From assembly GCF_900184795.1 (NCBI RefSeq), contig NZ_FXXN01000026.1, forward strand, positions 440,064-504,063: DNA of 64,000 bases, read 5' to 3'. The notes under the pieces are model-generated. The model did not search any database. It saw only the letters and a program-made list of their open reading frames with translations, and had not been told where the DNA came from. The position numbers and the translations under genes are program-made. Shown here piece by piece: positions 17,297 through 26,624 of this stretch. Source of the DNA: Magnetospirillum sp. 15-1. Lineage in GTDB: Bacteria > Pseudomonadota > Alphaproteobacteria > Rhodospirillales > Magnetospirillaceae. Positions within the stretch are counted from its first letter, which is position 1. Every line of letters begins with the position of its first letter.

Positions 17297-20290
17297 TCAG
17301 CTCTCCTTGGGCAACGAGAAGCTGAACGTGCTGCCCTCGCCCGGTACGGATTCCACCCAGATGCGCCCGCCGTGGCGTTCGACGATCTTCTTGCAGATGG
17401 CAAGGCCGATGCCGGTACCTTCATAGGCCCCACGGTCATGCAGGCGCTGGAACACCATGAAGATGCGGCTGAAGTGATCGGGGGCGATGCCGATACCGTT
17501 GTCCTTTACCGCGAACACCCATTCTCCCTGGCGCTCGCCACAGGAGAGAGTGACGACGGGGGCGCGGTCGGGGGCGCGGTATTTAAGGGCATTGGCGATC
17601 AGGTTCTGGTACAGGCGGACCAATTCCCCCGAATTCCCGCTCACCGTCGGGCAATGGGAGGGCCGCTCGATCCTGGCGTGGCATTCGCCGACGGTGGCGC
17701 CGAGATTGGCGATGGCGATTCCGACGACCTCGGCCATGGCAACCGGCGCCCTTACCGGGTCGGCGTGGCCGATCCGCGAATATTCCAGCAGGTCGTGGAT
17801 GAGGGCATCCATCCGCCGGGCACCATCGACGGCAAAGGCGATGTATTCCTGGCAATCGTCGGCCAAGCTGTCGCCGAGACGGCGTTTCAATAGCGACAGG
17901 TAGGAGCTGATCATCCGCAACGGTTCGCGCAAATCGTGGGACGCGACGTAGGCGAATTGCTGCAACTCGTCATTGGAACGGGCCAGATCGGCCAGCGCCT
18001 TTTCGATCTCCATCTGGGTCTGGCGGCGCTCGGTGACGTCACGGGAAAATACCGCGATCTGCGTCACGAGGCCGAGACCATCGCAGATGGGATAGATGCG
18101 GTTATCGAACACGCGGCCGTCGCGTTCATCATGGGTGTGCAGAGGAGCGCCGGTCCGGATGACCTCGTCGAACTGCGCGCGTCTTGTGGCGGCGATATCG
18201 GGCGGCAGCAGATCGAAGAAGGATTTACCCAGCAAATCCTCGGGGTCCAGATCGAACCGCACCGTCAGGGCTTCGTTGGCGGTCAGAATGACCCCGTCGC
18301 AGTTCATCAGGAACGCGGCGTCGATGGTCGCGTTCATCAGGGCGTGGGAAATTTCCTCGCTGTCACGCAGGTGCTCCTCGATCCGCTTGCGCTCGACGAT
18401 TCCGGCGAGGGTACTGGCGAACATCAGCAGGAAACGTTCCTCGTCCTCGTCGAAACGGTGCCCATGCGCCACGTAGGTGTTGAGGACCCCCAGCACCTCG
18501 CCCCCGGACTTGATCGGAGCGCAGTAATGGCCGTGTTCCGGCATGCCGTCATAGGACGTCTCGTGGCGGTGATCGACGCAGCTCGTGAATATCTCGGTCC
18601 CGGTCGCCCCGACACGGCCGCACAGGCATTGGCCGAGCTGGACGGTGGCGCAAGTCCGGGCGATCGCCGGGGGAAGATTGCGCTGGGACGCGATGCGCAG
18701 ATTTCCCCGGGCGTGGTCGACCAGGAAGATGCAGCCCCGGTCCTCCAGGCGCAGCCAGGGCAGCGCCAGCAATTCCTCGAGCGCCTTGTCGAGAATGGCT
18801 TCCAACGGCGCGTTTTCCAGCGACTGCCGCAGAACGCTTTCCATGGTGGCGGTGATCGCCAGATTGCGGGCGACCATTTCCTCGGCGTGAAGGCGGCGGC
18901 TGATATCGCGGAAGACATTGACCGCCCCCGCCAGCACGCCATTGTGGTAGATGGGAGCCGTGGTGAACTCGACCGGCACGGAACTGCCGTCCTGACGCCA
19001 ATAGGCATCCGATTCCACATGGCGCCTCACGCCGTCGCGCAAGGTCTGGTACAGCGGGCAGTCCTCGGCCCGGTGCTCGCTGCCGTTGGCATGGTGGTGG
19101 TGGGCCAGGGCGTGCAGGCTGGCGCCCACGGCCTCCTCGCCGCCAAGACCGAGAATATCCCGCCCGGCCTGGTTGATGAAGGTGATGCGCCCCCCCAGAT
19201 CGACGCCACAGACCCCCTCGCCCGCCGAGGACAGGATGAGTTCGCTGCGTTGGCGGGCCGACTCCGCCTCTTCCCGCGATTGCAGAAGTTCGGCGGTGTA
19301 GAGCGCATCCCGGCGGGCCGAGGCGCCGGCCAGGGCCATCTGACGCCGCCAGAAGCGATGAATCAGCCAGGACGACAGATTGATCGTCAGCATGACGATG
19401 GCGGCCAGAAGGGCCAGATTGCGGCTGTCCTGCCGCCAGTCGGCCAGATAATCCTCGGTGGCGAGGCCGATGGTGACGTAGAGCGGGTATCCGGGCACCT
19501 TCCGGTTGAGATAAAGCCGCTCGATCCCATCGACGCCGGACAGGGCGGTATAGGGGCCGGTGCTCTTGCCGGTGCGCAGCCATTCGCGGAAGGCGTCCGA
19601 CACGCTGGTATTGCCGATGGTGCTGCCGAACCCGTCGGGTTCCGGGTAGCGGGCCACCAGGACGGCATCCTGATCGCGCAGGGCCACCAATCCCTTGGAG
19701 CCGATGTCGAGGGCGGCGAAGGTCTTGACGAATTGCTCGATGGCCACGGCGGCGTGAATCTGCCCGGCCAGCGTTCCGTCGGGATTATCGATGCGGCGGC
19801 CGAGGATAATGGCCCACTTCCCCGAAACCCGGCCCAGCAACGGCTTGGAAATGACCAGTCCCGCCCCGGGGTCGTCGCGCAGGACGCGGAAATGGGGCCG
19901 GTCGGCCACATTGACCTTCGCATTCGGCGCTTCGTTGGCGACATATCGGGTTTCGCCCTGAACGTCGATGATGCGAAGGCCTAGAACTTCAGGCAGACGG
20001 GCATCGTTGCGGGCGAGGATCGCCACGATCCCGGCCGGATCGGCCCCGCCCTTGGCGAACTGCTCGGCGACCTCGTCGCGGGCCGACAGCAGAGCCAGAT
20101 CGACCCGGCCGAGGAAACCGGCAATGTTCTGCTCGAGGATCCGCGACAGATTGCTCAATGCCACGGCCGCCTGCTCGCTGTCGCGGGTCCGGTTGCGGTC
20201 GATCACCACGGCGATCAAGCCTGCGACAAGCAGGTTGATTATCACGACCCCGACGAACAGACGCCTGGAGAGTTGTCTTGCGGCAGTCAT
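17297..20290 (-). CDS. Hybrid-input sensor histidine kinase: dCache-PAS-GAF-PAS-HisKA
   Basis: This protein of about 997 residues has a first helix (about 10-30), a double-Cache-type periplasmic region to about 290 (VADRPHFRVLRDDPGAGLVI is typical), a second helix near 300, a PAS domain (about 365-480) with HHHH in a loop, a GAF domain (about 500-660) rich in cysteines (GQCLCGRV, FTSCVD), a second PAS (670-790), and a phytochrome-type kinase core: SHDLREPLRMISSYL, NLIANALKY, DNGIGIA, GTGIGLAICKK. A GTG six bases before the ATG at 20290 is an alternative start; neither has a clear ribosome site. No receiver domain or regulator gene is attached. The ligand is unknown. Confidence 0.85.
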   Translation of the reverse strand: MTAARQLSRRLFVGVVIINLLVAGLIAVVIDRNRTRDSEQAAVALSNLSRILEQNIAGFLGRVDLALLSARDEVAEQFAKGGADPAGIVAILARNDARLPEVLGLRIIDVQGETRYVANEAPNAKVNVADRPHFRVLRDDPGAGLVISKPLLGRVSGKWAIILGRRIDNPDGTLAGQIHAAVAIEQFVKTFAALDIGSKGLVALRDQDAVLVARYPEPDGFGSTIGNTSVSDAFREWLRTGKSTGPYTALSGVDGIERLYLNRKVPGYPLYVTIGLATEDYLADWRQDSRNLALLAAIVMLTINLSSWLIHRFWRRQMALAGASARRDALYTAELLQSREEAESARQRSELILSSAGEGVCGVDLGGRITFINQAGRDILGLGGEEAVGASLHALAHHHHANGSEHRAEDCPLYQTLRDGVRRHVESDAYWRQDGSSVPVEFTTAPIYHNGVLAGAVNVFRDISRRLHAEEMVARNLAITATMESVLRQSLENAPLEAILDKALEELLALPWLRLEDRGCIFLVDHARGNLRIASQRNLPPAIARTCATVQLGQCLCGRVGATGTEIFTSCVDHRHETSYDGMPEHGHYCAPIKSGGEVLGVLNTYVAHGHRFDEDEERFLLMFASTLAGIVERKRIEEHLRDSEEISHALMNATIDAAFLMNCDGVILTANEALTVRFDLDPEDLLGKSFFDLLPPDIAATRRAQFDEVIRTGAPLHTHDERDGRVFDNRIYPICDGLGLVTQIAVFSRDVTERRQTQMEIEKALADLARSNDELQQFAYVASHDLREPLRMISSYLSLLKRRLGDSLADDCQEYIAFAVDGARRMDALIHDLLEYSRIGHADPVRAPVAMAEVVGIAIANLGATVGECHARIERPSHCPTVSGNSGELVRLYQNLIANALKYRAPDRAPVVTLSCGERQGEWVFAVKDNGIGIAPDHFSRIFMVFQRLHDRGAYEGTGIGLAICKKIVERHGGRIWVESVPGEGSTFSFSLPKES

Positions 20291-20547
20291 CTGCACGTTG
20301 ATTTGATAGTGATCAGTTATGATTGTCGCCGCCTGAAAGGCCTGGATGAGCTTTGAAGCGAGTCCGATTTGAGCGACGTCGCCTCAAAGCGGAATATACC
20401 GGCATAACTCCATACAATCCGACAGAAAATTAAGCTGCGGCATGCCCGTAGCCCCGTCAAAATCGGCACGACGATGCGGCGCTGTCCCGTCGCCCTTTCC
20501 GAACCGCAGACGGAGGCCGGAAGGCCGGAGGCGCTCGGACAGACGGA

Positions 20548-21471
20548 TTATTGAAGCTTGGCGCGGGGGTCGTAGCCGTGGCGCGGCCCCCATTTCTCCA
20601 CCAATTGACGGAAATCGGCATCGTCGGGCAGCACCACGGACAGGGTGACCAGCTGGTCGCCGCGTGTCCCATGGGGGCCGGCGATCCCCTTGCCCTTGAG
20701 GCGCAGCACGGCGCCGGTGTTGGAGCCCGGCGGCACCGTCACCATCACCTTGCCGTCGATGGTGGGGACCGGCACCTTGCCGCCCATCACCGCCTCCTGC
20801 ACCGTCACCGGCAGGTCGAGCAGCACGTCCTGGTCGCGGCGCTTGAAATAAGCATGCTCCTCCACCTTCAGCTCGATGAAGGCGTCGCCGGGAATTGCCC
20901 CGTCGTCGACGCCGTGGCCCTGGCCCTTGAGGCGGAGCGTCTGGCCGTCGCCGCTGCCCGGCGGAATACGCACCTCGACGGTGCGCCCCGACATCAGGGT
21001 CACCCGCTTGGTCCCGCCCGCCGCCGCATCGAGAAAGGAGATGGTGAGAGTGTGACGCACGTCGCCGCCCCGCGTCTTGGTCTTGGCGTGGGCCTGGGCC
21101 TGTCCCTTCTGCTTGCGGCGGAACAGTTCGGCCAGGATATCGTCGACGTTTTCACCGAAGCCGCCGAACCCGGCCTTGGAGCCGGCGCCGCCCCCGGCCC
21201 CCGGCCCGGCGCCGGGACCCGAGCGCGAACGCCAGGCGCGGCGTTTGGGCGTGCCGGAGGCGTCGATCTCGCCGGCATCGAACTGGGCGCGCTTGGCCGG
21301 ATCGGAGAGGAAGTCGTAGGCGGCGGAAATATCCTTGAACCGCGACTCGGCCTTGGCATCGCCGGGGTTGAGGTCGGGATGCAGTTCCCGCGCCAGGGCG
21401 CGGTAGGTCTTCTTGATCTCGTCGTCGGAAGCGGTGCGGGCCACGCCCAGCACCAGATAAGGGTCCTTCAC
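20548..21471 (-). CDS. DnaJ-class (CbpA/DnaJ2-type) co-chaperone
   Basis: This protein of about 307 residues has an N-terminal J domain (about 3-65) with the HPD triad in ARELHPDLNPG, which stimulates DnaK ATPase. A glycine-rich linker follows (about 85-120), then two C-terminal substrate-binding beta domains (GGTKRVTLMSGRTVEVRIPPG and GKVMVTVPPGSNTG). It lacks the cysteine zinc region, so it is the CbpA class rather than DnaJ itself. I prefer the GTG at 21471 (reading VKDPYLVLGV) because J domains begin this way; an in-frame TTG at 21516 would add 15 unconserved residues. Confidence 0.88.
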   Translation of the reverse strand: MKDPYLVLGVARTASDDEIKKTYRALARELHPDLNPGDAKAESRFKDISAAYDFLSDPAKRAQFDAGEIDASGTPKRRAWRSRSGPGAGPGAGGGAGSKAGFGGFGENVDDILAELFRRKQKGQAQAHAKTKTRGGDVRHTLTISFLDAAAGGTKRVTLMSGRTVEVRIPPGSGDGQTLRLKGQGHGVDDGAIPGDAFIELKVEEHAYFKRRDQDVLLDLPVTVQEAVMGGKVPVPTIDGKVMVTVPPGSNTGAVLRLKGKGIAGPHGTRGDQLVTLSVVLPDDADFRQLVEKWGPRHGYDPRAKLQ

Positions 21472-21555
21472 CGCGTCATCATCCCGGCTGCAATAAAATA
21501 AAGGCGGCACCGCCAACCCGTGACCATGCCGCCCTTTCGGTTAAGGAACCGTGAC

Positions 21556-22029
21556 CTAATTCGCCACGCTCCACGATCCGTCGGGCTGCTTGCAGGCGGT
21601 GCCGTTGACCGCCTCCTCCTTGCCGTCGACGATGATGGTCGATTTGTACTCGCGGCAGGTCTTGCCGCTGGAATCCTTGCTCTCGCTCACCGGCGTGATG
21701 GTGCCGGAATTGCCCGACTGGGGATTGCTCCAGGCGACGGTCTCGCCCACCGGCGCGTCCTTGGCCTTGTCCTCGGCCTTTCCCGCCTCTTCCTTGTCGG
21801 CCTTGTCCAGCTTCTTGCCCAGTTCCGAGCCGGCATAGGCGCCCGCCGCCGCGCCCACCGCGGTCATCAGCACCTTGCCGATGCCGCCGCCGAACTGCGA
21901 GCCCAGCAGGCCGCCGCCGACGCCGCCCAGGATGGCGCCGCCGGTCTGGCCCAGCTTGGCGTTCTCGCAGCCGGCCAGCAGCGACAGGGCGAGAAGGGCG
22001 GAAACGATCCTGGGAACATGAGTGCGCAT
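21556..22029 (-). CDS. 17 kDa surface-antigen-like outer-membrane lipoprotein
   Basis: This 157-residue protein has a lipoprotein signal (ALLALSLLAGC, lipobox cysteine near residue 21). A glycine-zipper segment follows (GGAILGGVGGGLLGSQFGGGIG, about 31-52, with AAAGAYAGSELG after it), then a charged helix and a C-terminal beta domain with two cysteines (GKTCREY and TACKQPDGSW). The C-terminal part is the Rickettsia 17 kDa antigen type. Such proteins sit in the outer membrane and help envelope stability. The start at 22029 gives a proper signal peptide; the open frame extends farther without one. Confidence 0.8.
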   Translation of the reverse strand: MRTHVPRIVSALLALSLLAGCENAKLGQTGGAILGGVGGGLLGSQFGGGIGKVLMTAVGAAAGAYAGSELGKKLDKADKEEAGKAEDKAKDAPVGETVAWSNPQSGNSGTITPVSESKDSSGKTCREYKSTIIVDGKEEAVNGTACKQPDGSWSVAN

Positions 22030-22130
22030 GGCTGTCTCGATGAAAAAGAGGTATGCGATGAAACGTCTACCATATGACCTTGAATCTGGGCATTTTGAGG
22101 GCGATACGTCAACACCCGCCGGTGAGAGTA

Positions 22131-22718
22131 ATGTCCGCACCCGAAGCCGATCCCCTGGTCCTGTTCCACAAATGGATGGCCGAGGCCGAGGCGCACGAGC
22201 CCAACGACCCCAACGCCATGGCCCTGGCCACCGCCGACGCGGAAGGCCGCCCCAGCGTGCGCATGGTGCTGCTGAAGGGCGTGGACGAGGCCGGCTTCGT
22301 GTTCTTCACCAATCTGGAAAGCCGCAAGGGCCGTGAACTGGCGGCCAATCCCCATGCGGCGCTGTGCCTGCACTGGAAAAGCCTGAAGCGCCAGATCCGG
22401 GCCGAGGGCGACATCACCCCGGTCCCCGACGCCGAGGCCGACGCCTATTTCGCCACCCGGGCGCGGGCCAGCCAGATCGGCGCCTGGGCCTCGATCCAGT
22501 CGCGGCCGCTCAACGGCCGGTTCGAACTGGAGAAGCGGGTGGGCGAGTTCGCCGCCAAGTTCGGCCTGGGCAAGGTGCCGCGCCCGCCCCACTGGTCGGG
22601 TTTCCGCCTGCTGCCCCGGCGCATCGAGTTCTGGCACGACCGGCCGTTCCGCCTGCACGACCGCTTCGCCTATATGCGTGGGGAGGACGGCTGGCGGGTG
22701 GAGCACCTGTATCCATGA
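22131..22718 (+). CDS. pdxH: Pyridoxamine 5-prime-phosphate oxidase
   Basis: This protein of about 195 residues makes pyridoxal phosphate from pyridoxine or pyridoxamine phosphate using FMN and oxygen. Conserved parts are present: [23 protein letters not shown] (FMN site), [20 protein letters not shown]-like [12 protein letters not shown], and the C-terminal [16 protein letters not shown]. The ATG at 22131 has GAGAG upstream. An in-frame ATG at 22074 would give a 214-residue form. The gene overlaps the next start by four bases (ATGA), so the CDF transporter is translationally coupled. Confidence 0.93.
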   Translation: MSAPEADPLVLFHKWMAEAEAHEPNDPNAMALATADAEGRPSVRMVLLKGVDEAGFVFFTNLESRKGRELAANPHAALCLHWKSLKRQIRAEGDITPVPDAEADAYFATRARASQIGAWASIQSRPLNGRFELEKRVGEFAAKFGLGKVPRPPHWSGFRLLPRRIEFWHDRPFRLHDRFAYMRGEDGWRVEHLYP

Positions 22719-23617
22719 GCACCACCGACAATCCTGATCGGCTGATGAAGCTGGCGACCTATGCTTCCACCGCGACCGCCGCCCTGCTGATCGCCGTCAA
22801 GCTGGCCGCCTGGATGGCCACCGGCTCGGTGGCGCTGCTGTCCACCCTGATCGATTCCACCCTGGATCTCGCCGCCTCGGCGCTGAACCTGATGGCGGTG
22901 CGCCATGCCCTGGTGCCGGCCGACGACGACCACCGCTTCGGCCACGGCAAGGCCGAGGCCCTGGCCGGAATGGGCCAGGCCGCCTTCGTGGTGGGTTCCG
23001 GTGGCTTCCTGCTGGCCGAGGCCGGCAACCGCATGGTCCACCCCCAGCCGGTCAGCCACGGCGAATGGGGTATCGCGGTGATGGTGTTCTCCATCCTCGC
23101 CACCTTCGCCCTGGTGGGGTTCCAGCGCATGGTTGCCAAGCGCACCGGTTCCCTGGCCATTTCCGCCGATTCGCTCCACTACACCGGCGACCTGCTGATC
23201 AATGCCAGCGTCATCGTCTCGCTGCTGCTGGCGGCGGGAACCAACTGGCCGCTGGCCGACCCGCTGTTCGCCATCGGCATCGGCGGCTGGCTGATGATCA
23301 ATGCCTGGCAGATTTTCCGCCTCTCGCTGGATACCCTGATGGACAAGGAACTGCCGGAAGCCGACCGCGAACGCATCCGCGCCATCGTCACCGCCCATCC
23401 CGGCGTGCAGGATCACCACGACCTGCGCACCCGCACCTCGGGGCGCCAGGGCTTCATCCAGTTTCACCTGGAACTGCCCGGCCACCTGCCGCTGGTCGAG
23501 GCGCACCGCATCTCCGACGATGTGGAAAAGTCCATCTTGGCGGAATTCCCCGGCTTCGACGTGATCATCCACGAGGACCCGGCCGGCGTCCGGGAAAGCC
23601 GGACGGAGTTCCGCTGA
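22715..23617 (+). CDS. Cation diffusion facilitator (FieF-type zinc/iron efflux)
   Basis: This 300-residue exporter has six helices and a cytoplasmic C-terminal ferredoxin-like domain from about residue 210. The metal-site motifs are visible: [13 protein letters not shown] in helix 2 (two aspartates), [11 protein letters not shown] before helix 3, and [16 protein letters not shown] in helix 5 (HxxxD). This is the FieF/CzcD pattern for divalent cation-proton exchange at the inner membrane. Magnetosome proteins MamB and MamM belong to the same family, but the surroundings are not a magnetosome island. It overlaps pdxH by four bases. Confidence 0.88.
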   Translation: MSTTDNPDRLMKLATYASTATAALLIAVKLAAWMATGSVALLSTLIDSTLDLAASALNLMAVRHALVPADDDHRFGHGKAEALAGMGQAAFVVGSGGFLLAEAGNRMVHPQPVSHGEWGIAVMVFSILATFALVGFQRMVAKRTGSLAISADSLHYTGDLLINASVIVSLLLAAGTNWPLADPLFAIGIGGWLMINAWQIFRLSLDTLMDKELPEADRERIRAIVTAHPGVQDHHDLRTRTSGRQGFIQFHLELPGHLPLVEAHRISDDVEKSILAEFPGFDVIIHEDPAGVRESRTEFR

Positions 23618-23646
23618 CCCTGCCGCTACGCCCCGGAAAAGGGATG

Positions 23647-24219
23647 TCAGGCGTGGCCGGCGTCGGACGACAGCAGGCCGACGTCGATACCCAGCTTGTG
23701 GATGGCCTGCTCGTACTTATGCTCGAGATCGCGGCTGAACAGCAGGGCCGGGTCGGCGGGCACGGTCAGCCAGGCGTTTTCGCGGATTTCCGAATCCAAC
23801 TGCCCCGATCCCCAGCCGGCATAGCCCAGGGCCAGCAGGCTTTCCCGCGGCCCGGTGCCGTCGGCCATGGCGCGCAGCACGTCCACCGTAGCGGTGAGCG
23901 CCACGTCGCCCTCGACGACCATGGTGTTCTCGTGCAGGTAATCGGCCGAGTGCAGCACGAAGCCGCGCCCGCTTTCCACCGGCCCGCCGAAATGGATGCG
24001 GATCTCGTCGCAGACCGGCGTGGGCGGAATATCCAACTGCTCCAGCAATTGCGGGAAGGTCAGCCCGCCGAACAGCTTGTTGACGACGATGCCCATGGCT
24101 CCGTCGGCGTTGTGGGCGCAGAGATAGACGACGGCGCGGGCGAAGCGCGGGTCCTCCATCTGGGGCATGGCGATCAGGATTTGGCCGGCCAGATAGCCGG
24201 AGGTTTTCTGTGTAGGCAT
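23647..24219 (-). CDS. YqgE/AlgH family protein
   Basis: This 190-residue cytoplasmic protein shows the YqgE/AlgH fold signatures: YLAGQILIAMPQM at the start, FARAVVYLCAHNADGAMGIVVN (about 25-47), IHFGGPVESGRGFVLHS and GYAGWGSGQLDSEIRENAW. The family is widespread and linked to transcription or alginate control in some species, but its biochemical role is unsettled. The start at 24219 reads MPTQKTSGYL. It stands alone on the minus strand, convergent with the CDF gene. Confidence 0.93.
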   Translation of the reverse strand: MPTQKTSGYLAGQILIAMPQMEDPRFARAVVYLCAHNADGAMGIVVNKLFGGLTFPQLLEQLDIPPTPVCDEIRIHFGGPVESGRGFVLHSADYLHENTMVVEGDVALTATVDVLRAMADGTGPRESLLALGYAGWGSGQLDSEIRENAWLTVPADPALLFSRDLEHKYEQAIHKLGIDVGLLSSDAGHA

Positions 24220-24265
24220 GCCCTTCAGATATTCTGGAGACGCTCTGAAAGCAAGCCCGCTCGCC

Positions 24266-24958
24266 TCAATCCTGCAGGCTGGACAGGAAGGCCCAGAGAT
24301 TTTTCCACTCCTCGGGGGTCTTGGCCTTCATGATCTCGATGTCGTCATGCTTGCGCTTGCCCGACAGGAAATTGTCCACCTGGGTCTTGAGATAGCCGAT
24401 GTGCTGCGGCGCGATGGCCGGCTTCTTCAGGCGGCCCTGGCCCTTGTTGCCGTGGCAGGGTCCGCAATCGGCGGCATAGAAGGTCTTGCCCGCCTCGATG
24501 TCGCCCGGCTCGCGCGGGATCTGCAACACCTTCTTCATGATCTGCAGGCGGGCATAGCCGTCGGCGGGCATGTTGGCCGGCGGCTTGGTCTCCAGCTTGA
24601 CCTCGGACAGAAAGCGGGTGACGTCCAGCACGTCGCGCTCGGACAGTTCACGGTCCACCGCGAAGGGGATCATGGGGATGTTCTCGCGCTCGCGGCTTTT
24701 GAACTTACGCATCTGCTCGGCCAGATAATCGGCGTTCAGGCCGCCCAGGCGGGGATAGGAACCGCCGCCGCCGCCATTGCCCAATTCGCCGTGGCAGCCG
24801 GCGCAGATGCGCATGACGTCCATGGCGTTGTCCTTGTCGTACACGTAGGGTTCGCCCTTGATCATGATCGGCGCCTGCTGGGCCTGGGCGGCTCCCGCCG
24901 CCGCGAGCAGCCCGGCCACCACCAGCGCCGCCAGTCCCTTCGCCCTACCGATCCTCAT
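24266..24958 (-). CDS. Periplasmic di-heme cytochrome c (c4-like)
   Basis: This protein of about 230 residues has a signal peptide (LAALVVAGLLAAAGAAQAQ) and two heme c sites: CAGCH near residue 53 and CGPCH near 166. Later methionines could be axial ligands. Two class I domains in one chain fit the cytochrome c4 type, which donates electrons to oxidases or takes them from dehydrogenases. I chose the ATG at 24958 because GGAGGG precedes it at the right spacing. It is divergent from a second heme protein gene, so the two may share a control region around 24960-25088. Confidence 0.88.
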   Translation of the reverse strand: MRIGRAKGLAALVVAGLLAAAGAAQAQQAPIMIKGEPYVYDKDNAMDVMRICAGCHGELGNGGGGGSYPRLGGLNADYLAEQMRKFKSRERENIPMIPFAVDRELSERDVLDVTRFLSEVKLETKPPANMPADGYARLQIMKKVLQIPREPGDIEAGKTFYAADCGPCHGNKGQGRLKKPAIAPQHIGYLKTQVDNFLSGKRKHDDIEIMKAKTPEEWKNLWAFLSSLQD

Positions 24959-25088
24959 GGCCCGCCCTCCGATATCACGCCGATGGGGCACTGGTTACGT
25001 TCGCCGGACGGGCTTTGCATTGAGCAAGGTCAAGTCACGGGCCTTCGCCCTGTGCTTAGGTCCCGTCCCCTCAACCAGGAAGACCGCC

Positions 25089-26009
25089 ATGAAACGCATC
25101 GCCATTTCCGCCCTGATGGTTCTCGCCGCCACCCCCGCCCTGGCCCTGGACTGGGGCAGCGTTCCGGCCAAGGAGGTGACGCTGTTCTACCCCGGCCAAT
25201 CGTCGCTGGAATGGGTGCTGTCGGGCGACCACGGCGGCGCGCCCAAGGTGAAGAGCGGCAAGGCCTGCAAGGAGTGCCACCTGGGCGAGGAAAAGGACAT
25301 GGGCACCACCCTGGTGTCCGGCTCCAAGAACGAGCCGGCTCCCATTCCGGGCAAGCCGGCCTTCATCCCCGCCACGGTCAAGGTGGCCCAGGAAGGCGGC
25401 AAGCTGCACGTCCGCCTGGAGTTCAAGGAAGGCACCCAGCCCAATTCCAAGATGGACCCCGACTTCCCCACCAAGGTCACCATGATGCTGGACGACGGCA
25501 AGCTGCCCGAGGCGGCCCAGGCCGGCTGCTGGGGCACCTGCCACGAGGACGCGGCCAAGATGCCGGCCGCCGGCGCGGCCGAACGGACAAAGTACCTGAA
25601 CCGCACCCGCGCCAAGCCGGGCCGCCAGGGTGCCGGCGACGAGCTGGTGGCCGCCGCCGAACTGGAGAAGATGCAGTCCTCGGGGCAGTTGATGGAGTAT
25701 TGGCAGGCCCGCCTGAAGCCGGGCGCGGCGGCGGTGGCCGTGGGCGGCACCATCTTCGACAAGCGGGCGGAAGCCAAGCCCTCGCCGGTCACCGCCGAAG
25801 CCACCCTGGCCGGCGACACCTGGACGGTAACGCTGAGCCGCCCGCTGTCCGCCCCCGCCCCGTTCAAGGCCATCGAGGCGGGCAAGACCTACAACGTGGG
25901 CTTCGCCATCCATGCCGGCCATACCGCCCGGCGGTTTCACTATGTGTCGCTGGAGCACACCCTGGTGCTGGACAAGGGCGACGCCGACCTGATCGCGGTG
26001 AAGAAGTAG
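25089..26009 (+). CDS. Cytochrome c with ethylbenzene-dehydrogenase-type heme b domain
   Basis: This 306-residue exported protein has a signal peptide (ISALMVLAATPALA), a heme c site CKECH near residue 60, and a second cysteine-histidine group CWGTCH near residue 150, which spaces the cysteines by three residues instead of two. The C-terminal region (AGKTYNVGFAIHAGHTARRFHYVSLEHTL split over about 265-295) resembles the EB_dh domain found in gamma subunits of DMSO-reductase-type enzymes. A redox role in the periplasm is likely. AGGAAG lies before the ATG. It is divergent from the di-heme cytochrome. Confidence 0.8.
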   Translation: MKRIAISALMVLAATPALALDWGSVPAKEVTLFYPGQSSLEWVLSGDHGGAPKVKSGKACKECHLGEEKDMGTTLVSGSKNEPAPIPGKPAFIPATVKVAQEGGKLHVRLEFKEGTQPNSKMDPDFPTKVTMMLDDGKLPEAAQAGCWGTCHEDAAKMPAAGAAERTKYLNRTRAKPGRQGAGDELVAAAELEKMQSSGQLMEYWQARLKPGAAAVAVGGTIFDKRAEAKPSPVTAEATLAGDTWTVTLSRPLSAPAPFKAIEAGKTYNVGFAIHAGHTARRFHYVSLEHTLVLDKGDADLIAVKK

Positions 26010-26039
26010 AAAAATCAGGGCAAATACGGCGGCGGGAGG

Positions 26040-26429
26040 CTAGGCCTCCCGCTTGCTGGCCTTGACCAGATCGCCGATGGACACCAGACCCAGCACCACC
26101 CCGTCCTTGACCACGGGGATGTGGCGGCAACGGGTCTCGGTCATGATGTCGAGGATTTCCTCGACCTTGTCGTCGCTGCCGCAGGCGACCACGTCGCGGC
26201 TCATGGCGTCGCTTACCGACAAGGTGATGAGGTCTCCTCCCTGCCGCGCGAAGGCCCGCGCGATCTCGCGCTCGGACAGGATGCCGACGATGCCGCCGGT
26301 ACGGTCGGAGCAGATCAGCGCTCCGATGTTCTTTTCCAGCAGCTGGGACGCCGCTTCGCGCAACGAGGCACCGGGCTCGATCTCATAGATCGTGTGCCCC
26401 TTGATGGCCAGAACCTCGGAAATTCGCAT
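26040..26429 (-). CDS. Tandem CBS-domain protein
   Basis: This 129-residue protein consists of two CBS domains and little else: residues 8-60 with GALICSDRTGGIVGILSERE, and 70-125 with RHIPVVKDGVVLGLVSIGDLV. Such Bateman modules bind adenosine ligands (AMP, ATP, SAM) and report energy state to partners. No enzyme or transporter is fused. A close relative lies at 42756-43196. The partner is unknown. Confidence 0.9.
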   Translation of the reverse strand: MRISEVLAIKGHTIYEIEPGASLREAASQLLEKNIGALICSDRTGGIVGILSEREIARAFARQGGDLITLSVSDAMSRDVVACGSDDKVEEILDIMTETRCRHIPVVKDGVVLGLVSIGDLVKASKREA

Positions 26430-26624
26430 GGTCTACCCCTCTCGCCAGACAGTTTGCCTCATACGGCAGACATAACAGCCCAATACGAATGGATTATCCA
26501 AAGATAGGTAATAGACCGTATCCGCCTTGATAACAAAATGCAAACACGCCCCCCCCAAGTGGGGGTGGTGCGACCAGGGATTAAAGGCCACCATGGCGAT
26601 AGAAACGGGCGGATGGGCTGCGCC

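Noticed and set aside
22715..23617. CDF transporter as a magnetosome MamB or MamM
   Set aside because: The motifs are general CDF motifs and the surroundings (pdxH, AlgH) are not a magnetosome island.
26526..26545. TTGATAACAAAATGCAA as an FNR/CRP site
   Set aside because: Only the left half fits; the right half does not complete the palindrome.
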